From positions 1,240,001 through 1,304,000 of the forward strand of contig CP026657.1 of assembly GCA_023525915.1 (NCBI GenBank): 64,000 bases of DNA. Direction: 5' to 3'. Below the pieces are notes generated by a model. That model did not search any database and had not been told where the DNA came from. It saw nothing but the letters and a program-made list of their open reading frames with translations. Both the position numbers and the translations under genes were made by a program. The DNA comes from Acetispira formosa (nom. nud.) (GTDB lineage: Bacteria; Desulfobacterota; Desulfarculia; Adiutricales; Adiutricaceae). Every line of letters begins with the position of its first letter. Position 1 is the stretch's first letter. This document shows positions 34,914-43,714 of the stretch, in pieces.

Positions 34914-35197
34914 AAGAACCTTTGCGACACTGGCTCACCGGCCGGATTAGTAATCCAGGCGTGGCGGCGGTGTCTTGAGATAAGAATTTCAGGGATCTCG
35001 AACGGACACCCGGCGGTTTTTTTTATTCATACGGTCTCGAAGGTGATGCGGGCCGCATACGCATCAAATCCGGCCGGTGGAAACTTTAAGGAATCCAGAG
35101 CAATCAGCCCCGGCCTGTCCCTGCCCATGTAATATTTAACCTCCTGGTAAAGTGGGCTATGTTTCCGCGTTCTCCTGAATAAATATATTCTCATCTT

Positions 35198-35429
35198 GGC
35201 CGCCGGAAGCCGGAAGTTTTGTCCCGTCTCCGTTCCGGGGGTCTTTAGTCACGGAGCCGGGACAAAACTTCCGGCTTCCGGCTCCCACTCGGCTAGGCAT
35301 ACTTCTCAGCTATTAAGAAAGCCGACCATGCAGCCGACGGAAGAAATGTTTTTGCCCGGCTCCGTGACTAAAGACCCCCGGAACGGAGCCGGGCAAAAAC
35401 ATTTCTTCCGTCGGCGGTCACCCGCCGCT
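35198..35429 (+). repeat. Composite palindromic element, copy 4
   Basis: This is a complete copy and the cleanest example: a type II hairpin (35202-35282, loop TTCCGGGGGTCTTTAGTCA), a spacer of 50 bases, and a type I hairpin (35333-35415, loop TGACTAAAGACCCCCGGAA). The second stem is perfect over 32 base pairs. The loops are exact complements. The outer part of the second stem reads GCCGACGGAAG/CTTCCGTCGGC instead of GCCGCCGGGAG/CTCCCGGCGGC. It lies between the rfaE1 stop and the MFS gene start, both on the minus strand. Confidence 0.92.
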
Positions 35430-35439
35430 TACATAACTT

Positions 35440-36438
35440 CTAGCGGTACGCTGAACTCTGCCCTGAATACCAGTCTTCAATCTCATCGGCTGTGGCCGTG
35501 GCCGTGCCGACTTTACCCACCACCACTCCAGCCGCTATATTGGCCAGACGCGCGCCAAGGGCCAGAGGCGCACCCAGCGCCAGAGCCGCGGCCATTACCG
35601 CCACCACAGTGTCGCCCGCGCCGCTGACGTCAAAGACTTCGCGGGCCTGGGAGGGCAGGAGGACCGGATCGCCCTCCGGGGCGCCATGGTGCAGAAGCAT
35701 CATGCCGTCTTCACTGCGGGTGATCAAGATATTCAGAAGACCGTTTCTGGCCATAACCTCACGTCCGGCCAGTTCCAGTTCCATGGCCGATTCGACCTTA
35801 TGGCCAATGGCCTCTGAAAGCTCCGAACGGTTCGGGGTCACCAGGGTGGCGCCGCGATAGCGGCTGTAGTCAGAGCCCTTGGGGTCAACCACCACTGGCG
35901 TCCCGGCGGCTGAGGCCAGGCTGATAATCTCGCTTAGAACATCATCGGGCAGGGTGCCCTTTCCATAATCGGAAATGGCCACGGCCCTGACCTGACCCAG
36001 AGCTTCGTTAACCGTCGACAAAAGTTCCTCCGCCACATGGCCGCTTATGGGGGTGGTGTCTTCCTCATCAAATCGCACCACCTGCTGAATTCCAGCTATG
36101 ATACGGGTTTTGACGCTGGTTGGCCGGTTCTCATCAATAATCAGGTGGGGGGCGGGCAATGAATCTTCAGCGAAGAGGCGTGAGAGCAAAGTGGATTTTG
36201 AATCGCGGCCGGTGACGCTGACGGTCAGCGGAAGAGCCTCTAGGGCTCCGAGATTCTTGACCACGTTGCCGACACCGCCGGGCATTAAAAGGTGCCGCTT
36301 GACCCGCACGACCGGCACCGGGGCTTCAGGCGAGATGCGGGTGGCCTGTCCGTAAATATAGCGGTCAACCATGATGTCGCCCACGCACAGAACACGGATA
36401 CCCTTGATGCTGCGGAGAAGAGTAAGAACTTCCTTCAT
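35440..36438 (-). CDS. rfaE1: D-glycero-beta-D-manno-heptose-7-phosphate kinase, RfaE1/HldA type
   Basis: The 332-residue ribokinase-family enzyme phosphorylates heptose 7-phosphate on the path to ADP-heptose for the LPS inner core. Landmarks are CVGDIMVDRYIYGQATRISPEAPVPV, the GGVGNVVKNLGAL loop, AISDYGKGTL and the anion-hole/catalytic motif DVSGAGDTVVAVM near the C-terminus. Only the kinase half is present; the adenylyltransferase domain of HldE is not fused. It lies three bases after the UDPGP-like gene and has GAAGG before its ATG, so the two form an operon. Confidence 0.92.
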   Translation of the reverse strand: MKEVLTLLRSIKGIRVLCVGDIMVDRYIYGQATRISPEAPVPVVRVKRHLLMPGGVGNVVKNLGALEALPLTVSVTGRDSKSTLLSRLFAEDSLPAPHLIIDENRPTSVKTRIIAGIQQVVRFDEEDTTPISGHVAEELLSTVNEALGQVRAVAISDYGKGTLPDDVLSEIISLASAAGTPVVVDPKGSDYSRYRGATLVTPNRSELSEAIGHKVESAMELELAGREVMARNGLLNILITRSEDGMMLLHHGAPEGDPVLLPSQAREVFDVSGAGDTVVAVMAAALALGAPLALGARLANIAAGVVVGKVGTATATADEIEDWYSGQSSAYR

Positions 36439-36441
36439 GGG

Positions 36442-37782
36442 CTAACCTTCGATAGCGGATTCGATGAATTTGGCAAAGCCCGGCTGAGAGTCCTGCCGGC
36501 CCATAGCCTCCAGCGCGGCCGGGGTGTCTTCGGGCGATTTCCAGCTCGAAATGGGCGCGGGCACCCGGCGGGTGATATAGGCAGTCCTGGTCAGTAAATT
36601 CATATCGCCCTGAACCGGCTGAAAGTAAAGCGCCCCGTCTTTGACCGTTATGGGCATGAAGAGGCCCTCTTCGTGCAGCTTTTGGAATATCCGGCCCGGA
36701 TTGGGATAATGGTTGAAATTTTTGTTGAGGTGGGTAATGCGCTCCGGGGACATGTTGCGGAGGCGGAAACTTTCTATGACCACATCACGCCCCAGCCCTG
36801 AATCATAGGCGCAGAGGCCGCCTTTAATGGGATTGAGGGGATTGTTGGCCACGATTTCCATAGTCATGCCATACCCTTGCGCTCCAAGTTCCAGCGCCAG
36901 CCCGATGGTCACGAAATCAAGCGCGCCGGTCAGGTAGCCCAGATCTTCGATATTGTATGACACCAAATCGGCGGTTTGGCCAAGAAGGGAGAAAAAATCA
37001 GCCCGGCTCAGAAAGTGTTTTTGGCCGCTGTCGTCCAGGTGAAAAACCTGATGGTCCATGGTTTTCTGCATGGCCATCTGGCCGTGGTTGTGAAGCCGGG
37101 CCGGGGCGCTTTCATCAAAATGCCAGCCGCCCTCCGGCAGAAGACCGTGAAAAGTGGCCTGGGTCAGAAATAGAAAATTGCCGGGGGCGAAACCCAGAAA
37201 ATTCCTTTTCAGAATGCGTTTGCAAATCTGCTCGCAAGTCTGTTCATTGACAATCAGAAGCACTTTCTGACGGGCCATGACTTCATCAGGATCGAGCCCG
37301 GCCTCTTTGGCCAGATTCCTTATCTCAAAGACGCTCTGCCACAGGTGGCGGGCCCCCAGACGCAGCGGCAAGAGGTGATGCGGAGTCAGACGCAGAAAAG
37401 AGGGCGGAACACCCTCCGATACTGCCGCCGGATTATCGATGAATGTTTCGGCCAGATAATCGCGGGAGTATGGAATCTGGTGCGGATGAATCAGGTATTT
37501 GGGGCCGAGCTTCAGGCGCGTGGCCTCACCGGCGGCGGTGTGTTCCCAAAAAATACGGCCATCGAGCACGGCGGTGCGGGCTTTGTCGAGAAGAGCGTCG
37601 TTCACACGCTCTTCCAGCACGATCAACTCCTTCGGCGGGGAGAGATTCTCCAGGCCGGGCCAGGCGTTGTAATCCTCTTCACGCGCCGCGACGTCTGATA
37701 TGGCCAGCCCGGCGAAATTATCGCGGGCTATGCGCAGGCAGGACTCGCGGTAAGAGGCCAGGCTGGTCAGGGCGATTTTCAT
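36442..37782 (-). CDS. UDPGP-like nucleotidyltransferase
   Basis: The 446-residue protein appears to be a divergent member of the UTP-sugar-1-phosphate uridylyltransferase (UDPGP) family. Supporting patterns are AGEATRLKLGPK (the GGxGTRLG nucleotide loop), NFLFLTQATFHGL, LHNHGQMAMQKTM where the family has PPGHGD, SYNIEDLGYLTGALDF where it has NIDNLG, and TMEIVANNPLNPIKGG. Several family Gly and Asp residues are replaced, so the substrate is uncertain. Its place directly before rfaE1 suggests a cell-surface sugar. AGGGA precedes the ATG at about ten bases. Confidence 0.55.
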   Translation of the reverse strand: MKIALTSLASYRESCLRIARDNFAGLAISDVAAREEDYNAWPGLENLSPPKELIVLEERVNDALLDKARTAVLDGRIFWEHTAAGEATRLKLGPKYLIHPHQIPYSRDYLAETFIDNPAAVSEGVPPSFLRLTPHHLLPLRLGARHLWQSVFEIRNLAKEAGLDPDEVMARQKVLLIVNEQTCEQICKRILKRNFLGFAPGNFLFLTQATFHGLLPEGGWHFDESAPARLHNHGQMAMQKTMDHQVFHLDDSGQKHFLSRADFFSLLGQTADLVSYNIEDLGYLTGALDFVTIGLALELGAQGYGMTMEIVANNPLNPIKGGLCAYDSGLGRDVVIESFRLRNMSPERITHLNKNFNHYPNPGRIFQKLHEEGLFMPITVKDGALYFQPVQGDMNLLTRTAYITRRVPAPISSWKSPEDTPAALEAMGRQDSQPGFAKFIESAIEG

Positions 37783-37814
37783 TATGTCTTTTCCCTTAAA
37801 ACATCGGCTCGTAG

Positions 37815-37889
37815 CTGAGCAAAAAGTGTGATTTTTGCTCAGCGAGCAGCTTCTTTGGCTTTTCCACCAGTCGCTGGCGCTCCGTCTCC
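37815..37889 (+). repeat. REP-like unit, copy C
   Basis: A perfect 11-base-pair hairpin (37815-37825 with 37832-37842, loop GTGTGA) is followed after 25 bases by CAGTCGCTGGCGCTCCGTC. It matches copy B in both hairpin and motif and copy A in architecture. It directly precedes the TIR-bounded element at 37912. Confidence 0.65.
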
Positions 37890-37911
37890 CTCTGGTCGAC
37901 TTTCGCGATTA

Positions 37912-38053
37912 AGAACTTGTCCGTAAATAGTGATTTTGCCCTCTGGCGTTGTTGCTCGCGTTTTTTAATGCTCGAAATATTAATATATTACTCCGCTTAA
38001 AAAACACTCGCGCCTAGCCAGAGAACAAAATCCCTTATTTACGGACAAGTTCT
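37912..38053. repeat. TIR-bounded miniature element, copy 2
   Basis: The element is 142 bp long, with perfect 18-base terminal arms (AGAACTTGTCCGTAAATA and its complement at 38036-38053). The interior matches the element at 24906-25050, including GTTGCTC, TTTTTAATGCTC, GCTTAAAAA and TCGCGCCTAGCCAG. The arms differ from the first copy at many positions, yet each pair is complementary. It lies between the cooC stop and the UDPGP-like start. Confidence 0.75.
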
Positions 38054-38098
38054 AAGGCAGCGAACCACCCGGTGAATTGAAGCCTCTTCAAATTACTC

Positions 38099-38851
38099 TC
38101 AGCCCAGGGTTTTCTTGAAAATTTCACGGGCCGCCGCCACGGCCGGGCTGTCGGACGCGGTCAGAAGCGAAGTGGGTTTGGCCTGTTGGTCAGCGTCATA
38201 GATGGCCATGTCATCGGGGATGACCCCGGCCAGATTCATTTTTTCCTTTTCAATGATATCCATAACGTCTTTACTGACTTCCCCGCGCACCCGGTTGAGA
38301 ATCAGATATTTATTGGGTACGGTGATCTTCAGTTCCTCCACCAGCTGCCAGATTCGCAGAGCGGCAATCAGGCCCCGGCGGGAAGCGTCGGAGACGACAT
38401 AGAAAACATCCATATAGCGGGAAGTCAGGCGGGAGATGTGTTCCATGCCCGCTTCATTGTCAATGACCTGATAGGGGTAATTCTTCAGCGTCCGCTCCAG
38501 AACGGCCCCGAGAACGGCGTTGGCCGCGCAGTAGCAGCCCGCGCCCTCCGGCTTGCCCATGACCACCAGGTCGATGTCGTCGCCCTCAACAATGGCCTCC
38601 TGGGTCCGCATCTCGATGAGAACATCCTTGGTGATGGAGACGTCACCGGCGGAAGTTTTCATTTCTTCGCGGGCATCAGAAAGGGTGTGTTCATATTCCA
38701 TGCCCAGAACATCGGCCAGATTGGCGTTGGCGTCGGCGTCCACCGCCAGAACCGGCTTGCGCCCGGTTTCAACCAGATATCTCGCGGTCATACCGGCCAG
38801 AGTGGTTTTGCCGGTGCCGCCTTTGCCTGCCATGCCAACTATTAATGTCAT
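38099..38851 (-). CDS. cooC: CooC-type nickel-insertion ATPase for CO dehydrogenase
   Basis: The 250-residue P-loop ATPase matches CooC, which helps insert nickel into the active cluster of carbon monoxide dehydrogenase. It has the deviant Walker A GKGGTGKTTLAG near the N-terminus, DADANANLADVLG and the CxC metal motif in PEGAGCYCAANAVLG (the pair of cysteines that dimeric CooC uses to bind Ni or Zn), then VIDNEAGMEHISR. No CODH gene is in the window. Its presence predicts a Ni-CODH, possibly with the Wood-Ljungdahl pathway, elsewhere in the genome. GAGG precedes the ATG. Confidence 0.9.
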   Translation of the reverse strand: MTLIVGMAGKGGTGKTTLAGMTARYLVETGRKPVLAVDADANANLADVLGMEYEHTLSDAREEMKTSAGDVSITKDVLIEMRTQEAIVEGDDIDLVVMGKPEGAGCYCAANAVLGAVLERTLKNYPYQVIDNEAGMEHISRLTSRYMDVFYVVSDASRRGLIAALRIWQLVEELKITVPNKYLILNRVRGEVSKDVMDIIEKEKMNLAGVIPDDMAIYDADQQAKPTSLLTASDSPAVAAAREIFKKTLG

Positions 38852-38933
38852 ACGTTTACCTCTTTACCCCGTTCGGGGCTTTGTGTCTGAACTGCCCGGC
38901 CCGGCCGGGAACCATATCATCTCACCCTGCCGC

Positions 38934-40301
38934 CTAGAATTCCAGATTCTTGGGCGTTCTGGGGAAGGGGATGACGTCGCGGATGTTGGATACCCCGGTC
39001 AGGAGCATCAGGAGGCGCTCGAAACCCAGCCCGAAACCGGCATGCGGCGCGGTTCCAAAGCGGCGGCTGTCGAGATACCACCAGTAATCATCCATACACA
39101 TTTCCATTTCTGCCATGCGCTGAATCAAAACATCCAGCCGCTCTTCACGCTGGCTGCCGCCCACCAGCTCCCCGACCTTGGGGACCAGCAGGTCCATAGC
39201 CGCCACGGTTTTGCCGTCATCAGAAAGGCGCATGTAGAACGGCTTAATGCTCGACGGATAATCATGGACGATAACCGGCTTTTTAAAATGCTCCTCGCAG
39301 AGATAGCGCTCATGCTCGGTCTGCATGTCCATACCGTATTTAGGCTCATATTCAAATTTCTTCTTTGAGGACGACAGTATATCAATGGCCTGGCTGTATG
39401 GCAAGCGCTCATATTTATCGGCCAGAAGATTTTCCAGGCGGTCAAAAAGGCCGGGCTCCACGAATTTGTCAAAAAGCGAAAGGTCGTCGCGGCACTGGTC
39501 AAGGGCGAATTTCACCACATACTTGATCATGTCCTCGGCCAGATCCATATTATCATGAAGGTCGGCAAAGGCCATTTCCGGCTCAATCATCCAGAACTCG
39601 GCCGCGTGGCGGGGGGTGTTGGAATTTTCCGCCCTGAAAGTGGGGCCGAAAGTATAAATTTTCCCCAGAGCCAGGGCCAGCATTTCACCCTCAAGCTGGC
39701 CGGAGACAGTGAGCCCGGCGTTTTTCCCGAAAAAATCATCCTCAACTTTAGACGCCGCCCCCGGCGGGAGGGTGGTGACGCGGAAAAGTTCGCCCGCGCC
39801 CTCGCAGTCGCTGCCAGTGATTATGGGTGTGTGAACATAGAAAAAGCCCCGTTCCTTGAAAAAATCGTGGACAGCCAGCGAACAACGGCTTCTGAGGCGG
39901 AAAATGGCCCCGAATTTATTGGTCCTGGCCCGGAGGTGGGCTATCTCGCGCAAAAATTCATCCGAGTGGCGCTTTTTCTGAAGAGGATATGTTTCCGGGT
40001 CGGCCTGGCCGACCAGTGTGACTTCGTCGGCCTGAATTTCCCATTTCTGCCCCTTGCCCTGTGAGGCCACGACTTTTCCGCGTATGGAGACTGAAGCCCC
40101 GGTCTGGGCGTTTTTCACAGCCTCATAGGTCGGGATGGACTCCACGGCCACAATTTGGAGGTTGGCCAGGCAGGAGCCGTCATTGATCTCCAGAAAGGAG
40201 AAGCCCTTGGCGTCGCGGCGGGTGCGGACCCAGCCGTTGACAATAACTTCATCATTTTCCGGTATGCGAGAATTCAGTATATCGACAATAGCTTGCGTCA
40301 T
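38934..40301 (-). CDS. asnS: Asparaginyl-tRNA synthetase
   Basis: This class IIb synthetase has an N-terminal OB-fold anticodon-binding domain ([25 protein letters not shown]), the class II motif 2 region ([25 protein letters not shown]) and motif 3 ([27 protein letters not shown]), and ends LEF as AsnRS proteins often do. [15 protein letters not shown] and overall pattern favour AsnRS over AspRS. The frame extends to 40421, but ATG 40301 has GAGGAGG before it; the product is then 455 residues. A long palindrome lies upstream. Confidence 0.95.
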   Translation of the reverse strand: MTQAIVDILNSRIPENDEVIVNGWVRTRRDAKGFSFLEINDGSCLANLQIVAVESIPTYEAVKNAQTGASVSIRGKVVASQGKGQKWEIQADEVTLVGQADPETYPLQKKRHSDEFLREIAHLRARTNKFGAIFRLRSRCSLAVHDFFKERGFFYVHTPIITGSDCEGAGELFRVTTLPPGAASKVEDDFFGKNAGLTVSGQLEGEMLALALGKIYTFGPTFRAENSNTPRHAAEFWMIEPEMAFADLHDNMDLAEDMIKYVVKFALDQCRDDLSLFDKFVEPGLFDRLENLLADKYERLPYSQAIDILSSSKKKFEYEPKYGMDMQTEHERYLCEEHFKKPVIVHDYPSSIKPFYMRLSDDGKTVAAMDLLVPKVGELVGGSQREERLDVLIQRMAEMEMCMDDYWWYLDSRRFGTAPHAGFGLGFERLLMLLTGVSNIRDVIPFPRTPKNLEF

Positions 40302-40437
40302 AAACCCTCCTCTTTTATATTGATGTAATTTAATTCTTTTCCACTGAAAAAGCAACTGGGCCCGGCCAGGGTAAAATCCGGAGGTTTCATGTAAGAAGAC
40401 CGCAACAGTCACCCTACCCAAACGCCGACAATGACTA

Positions 40438-40583
40438 GGCCGGGCGGGCGAAAAATTTTCTGTAAGTCGCTCGTAATTTTACTCCCCGGACGGGCACTTA
40501 CTCACCACCATCCTATGCCGTCACCCGGCCGGGAATACGAGAAAATTACGAGCGACGTCAGAAATTTTTTCGCCCGCCCGGCC
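40438..40583. repeat. Long imperfect palindrome between asnS and rfbC
   Basis: Two arms of about 55-60 bases (40438-40495 and 40523-40583) are complementary apart from scattered changes. The outer ends read GGCCGGGCGGGCGAAAAA and its complement and the inner parts TCGCTCGTAATTTT. The loop is about 28 bases. It is unrelated to the composite element and single-copy here. It lies in the divergent gap between asnS and rfbC, so it is not a simple terminator. A TTACGAGCGAC-like part could be a regulatory dyad. Confidence 0.75.
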
Positions 40584-40679
40584 GGGTTTTACCTTTGCTT
40601 GTCTTTGCTATTTTTTCATATTAATATTATATTTATCTATTCGAATACAAACGATCCCTGTCATGAACGGATGGATACT

Positions 40680-41222
40680 ATGAAATATCACAAGACTCAA
40701 ATAGAAGGCGTGACCATTATCGACCTGGAGCCATTTGAAGACCATCGCGGCTATTTCGCCCGCGCGTTCTGCCAGGCTGACTTCCATGAAAACGGCCTTG
40801 ATTTTCAGCCTGTTCAGGCCAATCTTTCCGGCAACCTGAAAAGGGGCACCCTGCGCGGGCTTCACTATCAGGCCGCCCCACATCAAGAGGACAAACTGGT
40901 GCGAGCTGTGCGTGGGGCCGTTTTCGACGTGGCCGTGGATCTGCGCCCGCAATCGGCCACTTACAGGCAGTGGTTCGGAACGGAGCTTTCCGCTGAAAAC
41001 AGGCGCTCCCTCTTGATACCCAAAGGCTGCGCCCACGGCTACCTGACGCTAACCGATGACGCGGAGACGCTTTACATGGTCAGCCAGGCCTATCATCCTG
41101 AATCAGATCGGGGCCTCCGCTGGAACGATCCGTTCTGCAATGTCCAGTGGCCGTTCGACCCCCTGGTCATTTCCGATAAAGACCGGCAGTGGCCTGATTA
41201 TAAGCCGGAGAGCCAGAAATGA
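40680..41222 (+). CDS. rfbC: dTDP-4-dehydrorhamnose 3,5-epimerase
   Basis: RfbC epimerises dTDP-4-keto-6-deoxyglucose on the way to dTDP-L-rhamnose for surface polysaccharide. The 180-residue cupin protein has FEDHRGYFARAF, the catalytic-His region RGTLRGLHYQ, VRGAVFDVAVDLR and IPKGCAHGYLTL. The frame runs far upstream through a palindrome, but ATG 40680 (or ATG 40671, three codons earlier) gives the usual N-terminus; the ribosome-binding site is weak. The other rhamnose genes rfbA, rfbB and rfbD are not adjacent. It overlaps the next gene (ATGA). Confidence 0.92.
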   Translation: MKYHKTQIEGVTIIDLEPFEDHRGYFARAFCQADFHENGLDFQPVQANLSGNLKRGTLRGLHYQAAPHQEDKLVRAVRGAVFDVAVDLRPQSATYRQWFGTELSAENRRSLLIPKGCAHGYLTLTDDAETLYMVSQAYHPESDRGLRWNDPFCNVQWPFDPLVISDKDRQWPDYKPESQK

Positions 41223-42634
41223 GCGACGCGATTAATACTCCGCCGACGGAAGAAGATCCGAGTCTGTCGCGCGACAGAAAGCTGATTCTTGCCGTCGCCG
41301 TTCTGTGCAGTCTTCTGGGCAACATGGGCATGACCGGCCTCAACGTGGCTCTGCCGGATATGGAGCGCAGTCTGGGCCTGTCGGCGGCCATGATGGGCTG
41401 GATGTCGCTGAGCATGTTCATGGCCATGGCCGCCGTGGCCGCGCCGGGGGCCAAACTGGCCGACATCCTGGGCCGCCGCCGCACCACTTTTTTCGGCCTG
41501 ATTCTGTCCATCATCGGACTGACCGGCAGCGCCCTGGCTCCGGGCGCGGCCAGTCTACTGGCCGGCCGCGTCATCACCGGCTTCGGTCTGGCCGTGGTCT
41601 TCACCAACGGCGTCTCAATGGTCACCACCGTCTATCCGCCGCATCAGCGCGGGCGGGTGCTGGGCTACACCATCGGCTCGGTCTACCTCGGCCTCAGCCT
41701 GGGGCCGGTCATCTGCGGCTATCTGGTCAGTTGGTTCGGCTGGCGCTCCATCTTCTGGCTCAGCACGGCCGGGTTTATTCCTCCCCTCATTTTGATCAGG
41801 ATGGTCAAAGTGGAACAGAAACCGGCCGCCGGTGAAAAATTCGACACACGCGGAGCCATTCTCTGGGCCGCCGCTGTTCTGACGACTTTCTTCGGCCTGA
41901 CCAATATCACCGCTACGCCCTACGGCCCGATACTGATAGCCATAGGCCTTGGGCTGGCCATAGCTTACGTCAAGGCCAGCCTCTCGGTGGATTCGCCGGT
42001 GCTGGACGTGCGGCTGTTTATGGAGAACAGGCGTTTCGCTTTCTCGTCCCTGGCCGCGTTCATCAGCTACAGCGCCTCAATGGGCACCGGCTTTCTCCTG
42101 AGTCTGTATCTGCAATACACCAAAGGGCTGCCCACTTCGCAGGCCGGGCTGATTCTCATGATTCAACCCGCCTGCCAGACCCTGATAACCCCTTTCGCCG
42201 GCCGACTCTCCGACCGCGTTGACGCCGGAATCATGGCTTCTTCCGGCATGGCCATACTCTGCGCGGCCATCAGCGCGGCCGCCTTGTTTCTCACGCCCCA
42301 AACGCCCCTGTGGGCATTCATTGTCCTGCTGGTCATGCTGGGCTGCGGGTTTGCCATTTTCGGGGCGCCCAACTCCAATGCGATTATCGGCTCAGTACCG
42401 CCGGGCCGCATCGGGCAGGCCTCCGGCACTATCACGGCCACCCGCCTGTGCGGACAGGTTTTCAGCATCGCCCTCACCACTCTTATATTCAGCCTCATCA
42501 TCGGGCCGGGACGGATGAGCCCGGAAAAATACCCGGACTTCATGCGGGCCGCCACCATTTGCTTCACAATTTTCGCGCCCATCTGTTTCACCGGCATCCT
42601 GGCCTCCCTGGCCAGAGGCAAAGCGAGGAGCTGA
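41219..42634 (+). CDS. MFS transporter of the DHA2 (14-TM) drug-efflux type
   Basis: The 471-residue protein has about 14 predicted membrane helices, the motif AKLADILGRRRTTFFG after helix 2 and GRVITGFGLAVVFTNGVSMV, features of the DHA2 multidrug-efflux family. The substrate is unknown. It is translationally coupled to rfbC by a four-base overlap and followed one base later by the phosphoesterase gene, so the three form one operon. Export of a surface-related metabolite is possible but not shown. Confidence 0.87.
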   Translation: MSDAINTPPTEEDPSLSRDRKLILAVAVLCSLLGNMGMTGLNVALPDMERSLGLSAAMMGWMSLSMFMAMAAVAAPGAKLADILGRRRTTFFGLILSIIGLTGSALAPGAASLLAGRVITGFGLAVVFTNGVSMVTTVYPPHQRGRVLGYTIGSVYLGLSLGPVICGYLVSWFGWRSIFWLSTAGFIPPLILIRMVKVEQKPAAGEKFDTRGAILWAAAVLTTFFGLTNITATPYGPILIAIGLGLAIAYVKASLSVDSPVLDVRLFMENRRFAFSSLAAFISYSASMGTGFLLSLYLQYTKGLPTSQAGLILMIQPACQTLITPFAGRLSDRVDAGIMASSGMAILCAAISAAALFLTPQTPLWAFIVLLVMLGCGFAIFGAPNSNAIIGSVPPGRIGQASGTITATRLCGQVFSIALTTLIFSLIIGPGRMSPEKYPDFMRAATICFTIFAPICFTGILASLARGKARS

Positions 42635-42635
42635 C

Positions 42636-43427
42636 ATGACCCGCATTCTCTTTCTCGGCGACATTTTTGGCAAAACCGGACGGCAGGTGGTGCGTGACTT
42701 CATGCCCAAACTGGTGGGGGAGGAAGCCATAGACCTAGCCATTGCCAACGGCGAAAACGCCTCTGGCGGGCTGGGGCTGAATCCGGGGGAGGCACAGGAA
42801 TTGTTCGGCCTGGGCCTGGCGGTCCTGACTGGCGGCAACCACACTTTCCGCTATAAAGACACGGAAAAAATGCTGGACAAGGACGCCCGGCTGGTGCGTC
42901 CGGCCAACTATCCCGAACCCTGCCCCGGACGCGGCTGGACCATGGCCGAGACGGCGGGCGGAGTCCGGGTGGGAATCGGCAACCTCATGGGCCGGGTGTT
43001 CATCAACGCCAGCCTGGACTGCCCCTTCCAGGCGGCGGACCGTATAATTGAAGAAATGAAAACGGCCGGGGCCCAAATCACCCTCATTGATTTTCACGCT
43101 GAGACGACCAGTGAAAAGAGAGCCATGAGCTGGTATGTCGATGGCCGCCTGGGCGCCCTTCTGGGCACCCACACCCACGTTCAGACGGCCGACGCCGACC
43201 TCATGCCGGGCGGTCTGGCCTATATGACGGATGTGGGCATGTGCGGTCCGCACAATTCGGTCATAGGCATGAGCCGCGATACGGTGCTGCCCGGTTTTCT
43301 GAGCGGCCGCCCCAAACGCTTCGAAGCGGCCTCCAAAGGAGCCCGCCTCAACGGCGTTATAATTGATTTCGACGATAGCGGGCGGGCCACCTCCATAAAA
43401 GCCCTCAACCTCAAGGGAGTCAAATAA
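42636..43427 (+). CDS. YmdB-like metallophosphoesterase
   Basis: The 263-residue protein belongs to the YmdB/TIGR00282 group of calcineurin-like phosphoesterases; Bacillus YmdB hydrolyses 2',3'-cyclic nucleotides. The metal-binding motifs are in order: FLGDIFGKTGR, IANGENASGG, LTGGNHTF, LIDFHAETTSEK and GTHTHVQTAD. Length is normal. It is the third gene of the rfbC-MFS unit. Its physiological role in Gram-negative bacteria is not established. Confidence 0.88.
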   Translation: MTRILFLGDIFGKTGRQVVRDFMPKLVGEEAIDLAIANGENASGGLGLNPGEAQELFGLGLAVLTGGNHTFRYKDTEKMLDKDARLVRPANYPEPCPGRGWTMAETAGGVRVGIGNLMGRVFINASLDCPFQAADRIIEEMKTAGAQITLIDFHAETTSEKRAMSWYVDGRLGALLGTHTHVQTADADLMPGGLAYMTDVGMCGPHNSVIGMSRDTVLPGFLSGRPKRFEAASKGARLNGVIIDFDDSGRATSIKALNLKGVK

Positions 43428-43714
43428 CAAAACAGCACCGAATGCCGGCGAAAAGGGCGGCCGGCTTATAAATAGTACATTAGTTTCAATAAATTATTGC
43501 TGACTGCGCGCCTTGATTTTCCTTGCGCCATATCTCAAGCCATGCTACTATAATGAAGGAAAAATATTGTCGAAAATACTTAAAATTCCTAATACGAAAA
43601 TACCCAAGACATATTTTATATCTAAGCCTGATCAGGCCGACAATTACCAACTATGAGCTCCCGCCAAACCTAGGCCCCTATCTTTTACACGGTGTGAGAC
43701 GCGGACGACTATCG

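Noticed and set aside
35027..35130. Possible small peptide upstream of the MFS gene with AGGAGG
   Set aside because: On careful reading the frame from the ATG ends after 14 codons, and the longer reading required skipping two bases.
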